From contig CANMZA010000002.1 in the NCBI GenBank assembly GCA_947502305.1, forward strand, positions 211,041 through 275,040: a DNA stretch of 64,000 bases, given 5' to 3'. Below are positions 59,287 to 64,000 of this stretch, piece after piece. Positions within the stretch are counted from its first letter, which is position 1, and each line of letters opens with the position of its first letter. A program made the translations under genes and the position numbers. The notes beneath the pieces were generated by a model. It searched no databases. It worked only from the letters and a program-made list of their open reading frames with translations, and was not told where the DNA came from. This DNA is from an uncultured Erythrobacter sp. GTDB lineage: Bacteria > Pseudomonadota > Alphaproteobacteria > Sphingomonadales > Sphingomonadaceae.

Positions 59287-60252
59287 TTACAGCGCCTTCA
59301 TACGCGTGATGATGTCATCCGCTTCGCTCATGATCCCATCAATCAATTCCTTACAGGTCGGAATGTCATTGATCAGGCCTGCGACCATGCCGCAGCTCCA
59401 CGCGCCTTCATCCATCGCGCCTTCCATCATGATCTTGGGATAGACGCCCGCAACCTCAGGCAGAATGTCCTGAATGGTGATCGCATCGCCCAGCTCTTTT
59501 TCTTTTTCGAGCAAACGATCAACCGCATCATTGGCCAGCACCCTTTCGGTGTTGCGCAGCGGGCGCATGACCAAGCGCGTATCGAGTTCAGACGCCGCGA
59601 CGATCGCCTTTTTCACATTTTCATGCACGGGCGCTTCTTGGGTCGCGATAAAGCGCGTTCCCATATTCATACCCTGGGCGCCCATGGCCAGGCTGGCGAC
59701 GAGCGAGCGGCCATCGGCCATGCCGCCGCTGGATACGAATGGAATTTCCAATTCATCCGCCGCGCGCGGCAGCAGGATGAAATTGGGAATATCATCCTCG
59801 CCCGGATGGCCGCCGCATTCAAAGCCATCGACGCTGACCGCGTCGCAGCCAATATCTTGCGCTTTCAAGGAATGCCGCACGCTGGTGCATTTGTGGATTA
59901 CTTTGATCCCGGCATCTTTCAGCGGGCCGAGCAATTCCACAGGGTTACGGCCAGCCGTCTCAACCGCTTTCACGCCGCCATCAATCACGGCCTTTACCAA
60001 ACCGGGATAATCCGGCGGGGTCAGCGTCGGCAGGATCGTCAGATTCACGCCAAATGGCTTATCCGTCATATCGTGGCACCGCGCGATTTCATTGGCGAGC
60101 TTTTCCGGCGTCCCTTGGGTCAGGCCCGTGATGATCCCCAATCCGCCCGCATTGGAAACCGCCGCCGCCATTTCAGCAAAACCAACATAATGCATGCCGC
60201 CTTGGATAATGGGATGCTCAATGCCGAACATTTCTGTGATGGCGGTTTTCAT
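59287..60252 (-). CDS. Nitronate monooxygenase-family protein
   Basis: The ATG at 60252 follows GGAGAG and opens a 321-residue FMN enzyme: EHPIIQGGMHYVGFAEMAAAVSNAGGLGIITG (FMN site), VNLTILPTLTPPDY, KCTSVRHSLKAQDIGCDAVSVDGFECGGHPGED with the catalytic His, PFVSSGGMADGRSLVASLAMGAQGMNMGTRFIATQEAPVH. These match class I nitronate monooxygenases and 2-nitropropane dioxygenase-like proteins. It might protect from propionate-3-nitronate or act as an enoyl reductase-like enzyme; the substrate is open. Ends 5 nt inside a low-complexity Lys/Arg-poor tail. Confidence 0.9.
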   Translation of the reverse strand: MKTAITEMFGIEHPIIQGGMHYVGFAEMAAAVSNAGGLGIITGLTQGTPEKLANEIARCHDMTDKPFGVNLTILPTLTPPDYPGLVKAVIDGGVKAVETAGRNPVELLGPLKDAGIKVIHKCTSVRHSLKAQDIGCDAVSVDGFECGGHPGEDDIPNFILLPRAADELEIPFVSSGGMADGRSLVASLAMGAQGMNMGTRFIATQEAPVHENVKKAIVAASELDTRLVMRPLRNTERVLANDAVDRLLEKEKELGDAITIQDILPEVAGVYPKIMMEGAMDEGAWSCGMVAGLINDIPTCKELIDGIMSEADDIITRMKAL

Positions 60253-60416
60253 ACGTTCTCTCCAATCGCGTGTTTGATTTGCGCGCGAGACAAGCCGAAT
60301 ATAGGCTGGCTTGCAAGCCAACTTTTGGGGGGACGCGCCCCGGATTGGCCGCGCGCACGCCAGCAGCGCCGCGCGCCGTAGCGTAAGCAGCGATGCGAAA
60401 AATGAAGGAGATCGAC

Positions 60417-60890
60417 ATGCAAGACCAAACCGCAAGCCAGCCGCAAGCCGCGCAATTGTTCTATGGCAGCCTGATAGCGACTGCGATGGTCTACGGCGCA
60501 GGGGCGCTGATCTTTGTCTTCATCAGCTATTTCGGCGCGCAATCAGGCGGCTGGATGGGGGTGGCAAAAGCAGTGATGATGGCTGCTTTCTTCGGCACTG
60601 TCGCTGCGGCCGCGCTCGGGTTTCTTGTCATCGCCCCGCTGGGCACGGCTTTGGGTCTGTTGATGCTGCGATTTACAACGCCCGGTTGGTGGCAAGGGGC
60701 GCTGACCGGGGCGTTGGTGGCCATCGCTCTCGAAGCCTTCCTTGTCCTTGTCGTCTCGCAAGAGGCATTGCGGTGGGAATGGGGCAATGTCGTCACATTG
60801 TCGCTGCCCATCATTTTGGCGATGTTTGCCGGAACCTATGTGCAGCACAAGATTCTGCGCTGGCCAAATGCGCCTAGCCTTTCGGCTTGA
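60417..60890 (+). CDS. Four-helix membrane protein of unknown function
   Basis: The ATG at 60417 has AAGGAG 7 nt upstream. The 157-residue protein has four helices: LFYGSLIATAMVYGAGALIFVFISYF, GVAKAVMMAAFFGTVAAAALGFLVIAPLGTALGLLML, GALTGALVAIALEAFLVLVV and VVTLSLPIILAMFAGTYV. No family was recognised. Its 3' end overlaps that of the leftward gene by 17 nt, a convergent overlap that is unusual in this compact region. Confidence 0.72.
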   Translation: MQDQTASQPQAAQLFYGSLIATAMVYGAGALIFVFISYFGAQSGGWMGVAKAVMMAAFFGTVAAAALGFLVIAPLGTALGLLMLRFTTPGWWQGALTGALVAIALEAFLVLVVSQEALRWEWGNVVTLSLPIILAMFAGTYVQHKILRWPNAPSLSA

Positions 60891-61662
60891 GCAATGTGTT
60901 TGGCCTGATCCGCCGCGCCTCTCCGAACATCGAATAGGTCTTGTTCACATAGTTTGAGACATCAATGATGCTGCTCAAATAACTATCCAATTCCTCCGTC
61001 ATTTCCTGTTCGACCAGCCGCACATGCGCGCCCGGATTTTCTGTTTCAAAACGAACATAGAACCACGGATCACCGCGTTTCAGCACCAAAGGTTGGTTGA
61101 TGTCATGCCATTCAAAGCCCCAGCTTAACGGACGCGGCCAGATGTGGATCGGGAACCGCCCGCCCATCTGCACACCAGGGCGCGGCGTGGGGAAATAATC
61201 GAGATAGGGCGCGGTCTGCACGACATAGCACGGCTCATCCGCGACAAAGACATAAGGCGCAGTGATTTGAATGATCGGGCGATCAGGATGCCGCCATTCG
61301 CTGGGCGGGTGCATCACCAGCATATTGGCGCGGCCTTGCGGGCGCATCGCCGATTTTTCGCCATCCGCATCGAGCAATTGCAGCTGGCCATCCGATTTAC
61401 GCCCAAAAGACAGCGTCAGATCAATCGGGCAGGGAATGACGTAATGCCGCCGGTCAAAATCAATCGCGGCGGGGCAAACCTGCACGGATTTGGCCGATTG
61501 CGCCTTGGGATCTTTGCGTGTGAACGGTTTGGGCGGGGCCCAAATCGCATCGCCCCCTTGCGGAAAGCGCACCGTCCAACCGACCGTCACACTGCGCGAT
61601 TTGCCGCGCGCTTCGGCTTCGCGGGCATCCGCGTCTTCGGCAAATTGGTCTTCCCAGCTCAT
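60874..61662 (-). CDS. Conserved protein of unknown function
   Basis: A 262-residue soluble protein without signal or membrane helix. The N-terminus is charged (WEDQFAEDADAREAEARGKSRSV), followed by a compact domain: VQVCPAAIDFDRRHYVIPCPIDLTLSFGRKSDGQLQLLDADGE, then NMLVMHPPSEWRHPDRPIIQITAPYVFVADEPCYVVQTAPYLDYFPTPRPG and a tail FWYVRFETENPGAHVRLVEQEMTEELDSYLSSIIDVSNYV. It resembles widely distributed uncharacterised proteins with a CPxDL block. No function can be given. Confidence 0.72.
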   Translation of the reverse strand: MSWEDQFAEDADAREAEARGKSRSVTVGWTVRFPQGGDAIWAPPKPFTRKDPKAQSAKSVQVCPAAIDFDRRHYVIPCPIDLTLSFGRKSDGQLQLLDADGEKSAMRPQGRANMLVMHPPSEWRHPDRPIIQITAPYVFVADEPCYVVQTAPYLDYFPTPRPGVQMGGRFPIHIWPRPLSWGFEWHDINQPLVLKRGDPWFYVRFETENPGAHVRLVEQEMTEELDSYLSSIIDVSNYVNKTYSMFGEARRIRPNTLLKPKG

Positions 61663-61693
61663 CGCGCTTCCTAAAGTGTCATGATTTGCCGCT

Positions 61694-62398
61694 TCATGCC
61701 GCCTTCTGCGCGGTTTCGCAATCGCGGCTAAGCGGACACGCCCCGCAATCGGGTTTGCGCGGGCGGCAGTGCGTTTGCCCTAATTTCTTCAGCAACAAAT
61801 GATGTTCATCCATATCAGCCGCCGACCAATCAGGCGGCACAATCGGCATCAGGGCATCATAAGTGCGCGCGGTATCGGCCTTTGCTGGCACAATTCCCAT
61901 ACGCTGCATGATCCGCCGGTGATGCCCGTCAATGACCATCGCCCGCCGTGCAAAATTGCTGGCATTCATCACCCCTGCGGAGTTTTTCCGCGCGACACCG
62001 GGCAATGTTTCAAGCCATTCCATCGCGGCATCGGTTGGCATGTTCGACAAATGCCGCAAATCCACCGCGCCGCGCGCCTCTAGGACCGCGCCAAGGCATT
62101 GGCTCAATCGCTGGGCGGCCACGCTCGGGAATGTTTGCCGCTGCAAGCGCGCTTCTAAATCGGCAATCGGCGCCGCCGTGACCTTTTCCCATGTGCCATA
62201 TTCGCCGATCAGCGCATCGGTCGATGCATTGGACGCCGCCGTCTTTGTTTGCGCGCCGATCACCCCGTGGACCAGCACCCAAACCGGATCGCGGCGTTTG
62301 TCTGGCGGGCGGATGATGCGGCCAAATTGCTGGATCAAGACGCCCTGCATCTGGCGCAGAATATCGGTGCGCGGATCAGTCCCTAGGTCGAGCTGCAT
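61694..62398 (-). CDS. Endonuclease III-family DNA glycosylase (HhH-GPD)
   Basis: The start at 62398 gives 234 residues. The HhH-GPD core is clear: WVLVHGVIGAQTKTAASNASTDAL, ETLPGVARKNSAGVMNASNF (catalytic Lys in the hairpin), VIDGHHRRIMQRMGI (Asp), and the [4Fe-4S] ligands CRPRKPDCGACPLSRDC (spacing 6-2-5). This is a base-excision enzyme that removes oxidised or mismatched bases; it is not the usual nth position, so it may be a paralogue. It overlaps the YdjM-like gene by 23 nt. Confidence 0.9.
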   Translation of the reverse strand: MQLDLGTDPRTDILRQMQGVLIQQFGRIIRPPDKRRDPVWVLVHGVIGAQTKTAASNASTDALIGEYGTWEKVTAAPIADLEARLQRQTFPSVAAQRLSQCLGAVLEARGAVDLRHLSNMPTDAAMEWLETLPGVARKNSAGVMNASNFARRAMVIDGHHRRIMQRMGIVPAKADTARTYDALMPIVPPDWSAADMDEHHLLLKKLGQTHCRPRKPDCGACPLSRDCETAQKAA

Positions 62399-62915
62399 GC
62401 CCCAACCCCTTGCGCGCGCCCCATGCCAAACCGGCCAGCGCCAAACAGGGAAGCCAGATCCAGCGCAGCTCCGACAGCATCGTCTCTGCCCCGCGCGCCG
62501 AGAAAAACCCGCGCCCAATCGGAGAGACGCGAACAGGCGTTTCGGGCGCAAAAATGCGCGTATTATCAAACGGCCAATACAGCGCCGCGCCCAACCCGCC
62601 ATCGGTCAAAGTGTCGAGCAATCCGTGGCTCGCCATCGCTAATGTCAGAAACACAAAAGCGAGCAGCGACCGCGCCTCTTTCCAAATCAGCGCCAAGGCC
62701 CCGGCGCACAAACCAGCAAAGACAAAGGAATGCGTCGCCCCCCGGTGGCCCCACGTATCGGCGTAATCAATCCCAAAGCGAAATGCGACGACATCGGCAT
62801 CCGGCACAATCGCAAGCACCGCGCCCGCCAGCGCCAATTTCGGCGAAATATGACCGCGCCCAGCGGCCACTGCAATCGCCAGCGGCGCGACAGCATGGGT
62901 GAAAATAGTCGGCAT
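62376..62915 (-). CDS. YdjM-type metal-dependent membrane hydrolase (DUF457)
   Basis: A 179-residue inner-membrane protein with four or five helices. The DUF457 metal motifs are present: FTHAVAPLAIAVAAG, IVPDADVVAFRFGIDYADTWGHRGATHSFVFAGLCA, and MASHGLLDTLTDGGLG; the His/Asp set is complete. YdjM of E. coli is SOS-induced; no LexA box was seen here. It precedes and overlaps the DNA glycosylase gene on the same strand, an apparent repair operon. Confidence 0.86.
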   Translation of the reverse strand: MPTIFTHAVAPLAIAVAAGRGHISPKLALAGAVLAIVPDADVVAFRFGIDYADTWGHRGATHSFVFAGLCAGALALIWKEARSLLAFVFLTLAMASHGLLDTLTDGGLGAALYWPFDNTRIFAPETPVRVSPIGRGFFSARGAETMLSELRWIWLPCLALAGLAWGARKGLGHAARPRD

Positions 62916-62940
62916 TGCGCGCGGCGTCTTTTCTGCAATC

Positions 62941-63567
62941 CTAGCGGGTGAAAGCGAGCGAGAAGCTCACAGGAACAACCGGGGTAATGGAAGGCAATCC
63001 AGCGAGTTCTTGCAATTGAGCAAGACCACCCGTCAGTTCAAAGCGAGAGGCTTCGACAATCACTGGGGCATTCGACACGACCAAGACGCTGTCTTCGCCC
63101 GTGCGGGTCACGGTTACATCAGCGGCGAAAGGCGCCTCGATGCCTTTGATCGACAGCGTCCCGCTCAAATTGGTGGAGGCGCTTTCGCCCACACCCATCG
63201 AAGTGAATGCGGCCGCATCGAATTCTACCGAAACATTTGCGGCGGGATTGTCGGCAACCACGAAGAAGACATCGCGCATGCGTTCATCGCGAATGTCGAC
63301 CCCGGTGCTGACAGAGGCAAGGTCAATGTCAACGCTGGCCGTGCCGTCTGCCGACACCGTGCCGCTTAGCGTTTCAAACGAATTGACCTCCGCAATCTCA
63401 TCCGCCTTGATCGAAACATAGGTGAGGTTGGAGCCATCATTGTCGAGCGACCAAGCGCCTTGCGTCAAAGCAGTAGGCTCTGCTGGCGCGCCGGAACAGG
63501 CGGCAGCAAACAGAAGGCTGGCGGCGGCGGCTATTCGCAGAGTAGTGGCCCGCAAAATGGTAGTCAT
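62941..63567 (-). CDS. YceI-family periplasmic lipid-binding protein
   Basis: A 208-residue exported protein with a lipoprotein signal (AAASLLFAAACSG). It has the YceI lipocalin fold: GAWSLDNDGSNLTYVSIKADEIAEVNSFETLSGTVSADGTASVDIDLASVSTGVDIRDERMRDVFFVVADNPAANVSVEF and GTLSIKGIEAPFAADVTVTR. YceI proteins bind isoprenoid or amide lipids in the periplasm. A stand-alone gene with 25 nt to the neighbouring YdjM-like gene. Ligand unknown. Confidence 0.92.
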   Translation of the reverse strand: MTTILRATTLRIAAAASLLFAAACSGAPAEPTALTQGAWSLDNDGSNLTYVSIKADEIAEVNSFETLSGTVSADGTASVDIDLASVSTGVDIRDERMRDVFFVVADNPAANVSVEFDAAAFTSMGVGESASTNLSGTLSIKGIEAPFAADVTVTRTGEDSVLVVSNAPVIVEASRFELTGGLAQLQELAGLPSITPVVPVSFSLAFTR

Positions 63568-63645
63568 AAGCTGTTTCCCATGCGCAATTTATCTCGCAAA
63601 ACAGCTATCACAACACCGCATTTGCGCAAGCACCCGCCTGCTAAT

Positions 63646-64000
63646 TCAGCGCCGCTGAGACGCCAACCATTGATCGCGTATCGCCTGTATCTCAGAAGAA
63701 TCGCCGCTGGCGGTGGTCGCGGCAAACGCGACATCCGCAACAGGATCATAGGTGACCAGCGATTTATAGGCGCCATTGCTGCCGGTCTGCCAGCTGATGA
63801 GGCGCGCATCATCCGGCGCCCGCGCAATAAAACGCCCGCCCAATGTGTAATCTTCCTCGGGCGTGGAAACCTGCGTCAAAGCAGCAAGGCTGCCTGCGCT
63901 TAACCCGCCCATATGGGCGAACCGGGCCAGCGCAATCAGATCGGTCGGCGTTGTCGCTAGGCCGCCAGCGCAGGTCAGAAATTGCGGGAGCGGCGGCGCG
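63646..64000 (-). CDS. Serine beta-lactamase/penicillin-binding-like hydrolase, 3' part (cut by window end)
   Basis: The open frame runs off the right edge (about 118 residues visible). It reads APPLPQFLTCAGGLATTPTDLIALARFAHMGGLSA, then a late-domain pattern DYTLGGRFIAR and ISWQTGSNGAYKSLVTYDPVADVAFAATTA, which fits the C-terminal half of class C beta-lactamase/esterase-family (serine hydrolase) proteins. The Ser-x-x-Lys site would lie outside the window. The product is probably a secreted esterase or peptidase. Confidence 0.75.
   Translation of the reverse strand, partial: APPLPQFLTCAGGLATTPTDLIALARFAHMGGLSAGSLAALTQVSTPEEDYTLGGRFIARAPDDARLISWQTGSNGAYKSLVTYDPVADVAFAATTASGDSSEIQAIRDQWLASQRR

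Noticed and set aside
59218..60381. A 387-codon plus-strand open frame
   Set aside because: Antisense to the nitronate monooxygenase gene with no recognisable domains and an odd His/Arg-rich composition.
1..64000. CRISPR arrays, IS elements, prophage
   Set aside because: No repeat-spacer pattern, transposase or phage structural motif was seen; the short tandem repeats lack spacers.

Overview
The window reads as a chromosome segment of a motile, high-GC alphaproteobacterium, most likely order Sphingomonadales and probably near Erythrobacteraceae. This is inferred from the compact flagellar set, RpoN-type flagellar promoters, a ZnuD-like TonB receptor, and DUF2282, DUF4402 and small Cys/His proteins of the kind common in that group. 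No 16S or other decisive marker is present. Almost every base is coding. There is one tRNA (Gly-GCC), and I saw no rRNA, CRISPR array, insertion sequence or prophage. Layout: (1) 1-12.2 kb is a flagellar locus. A leftward operon flgB-flgC-flgD-flgE-flgF-flgG-(flgH) starts from a clear sigma-54 promoter. Divergent from it is a reduced MotA/MotB-like pair, then a diguanylate cyclase facing left, then a rightward block flgA-flgM-flgN-lytic transglycosylase-flhA-fliA with its own sigma-54 promoter before flgA. The last three genes overlap by 4 nt each, so export gate, rod/wall remodelling and sigma-28 are coupled. (2) 12.2-31 kb holds mainly catabolic genes: a beta-propeller/amidohydrolase fusion, a BASS symporter, a phosphotransferase plus acyl-CoA dehydrogenase pair, an esterase, an aldehyde dehydrogenase, a GST, MTA phosphorylase, PutA, a secreted LRAT-like protein, Dcd, a thioesterase and a saccharopine-dehydrogenase-like reductase. 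(3) 31-39.4 kb has the zinc-type TonB receptor with a palindromic operator-like element, tRNA-Gly, a YbbN-type thioredoxin, a Lon-substrate-domain protein, MarC, FolD, YggT and ArgB. (4) 39.5-50 kb carries an orphan bufferin-like (DUF2282) protein, a nuclease, small membrane and lipoproteins, and the ribonucleotide reductase genes nrdB and nrdA, separated by a second diguanylate cyclase and a PilZ protein. An AT-rich two-gene cassette (42209-43732) is fused to the 3' end of nrdB: a class III nucleotide cyclase-like protein preceded by a small protein resembling a catalytically dead ImmA/IrrE fold. This is the best candidate for an undescribed system. At motif level it recalls Pycsar-type cyclase defence but has no membrane or TIR effector. 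(5) 50-64 kb contains an alpha/beta hydrolase, a TraB/GumN protein, NadB, two tiny zinc-binding proteins, an ABC ATPase with an MBL-fold lipoprotein, a DUF4402 protein, a nitronate monooxygenase, an endonuclease III homologue, a YdjM-type membrane protein, a YceI protein and the 3' part of a serine beta-lactamase-family gene. Start codons were adjusted by hand where a Shine-Dalgarno sequence or signal peptide favoured an internal start.
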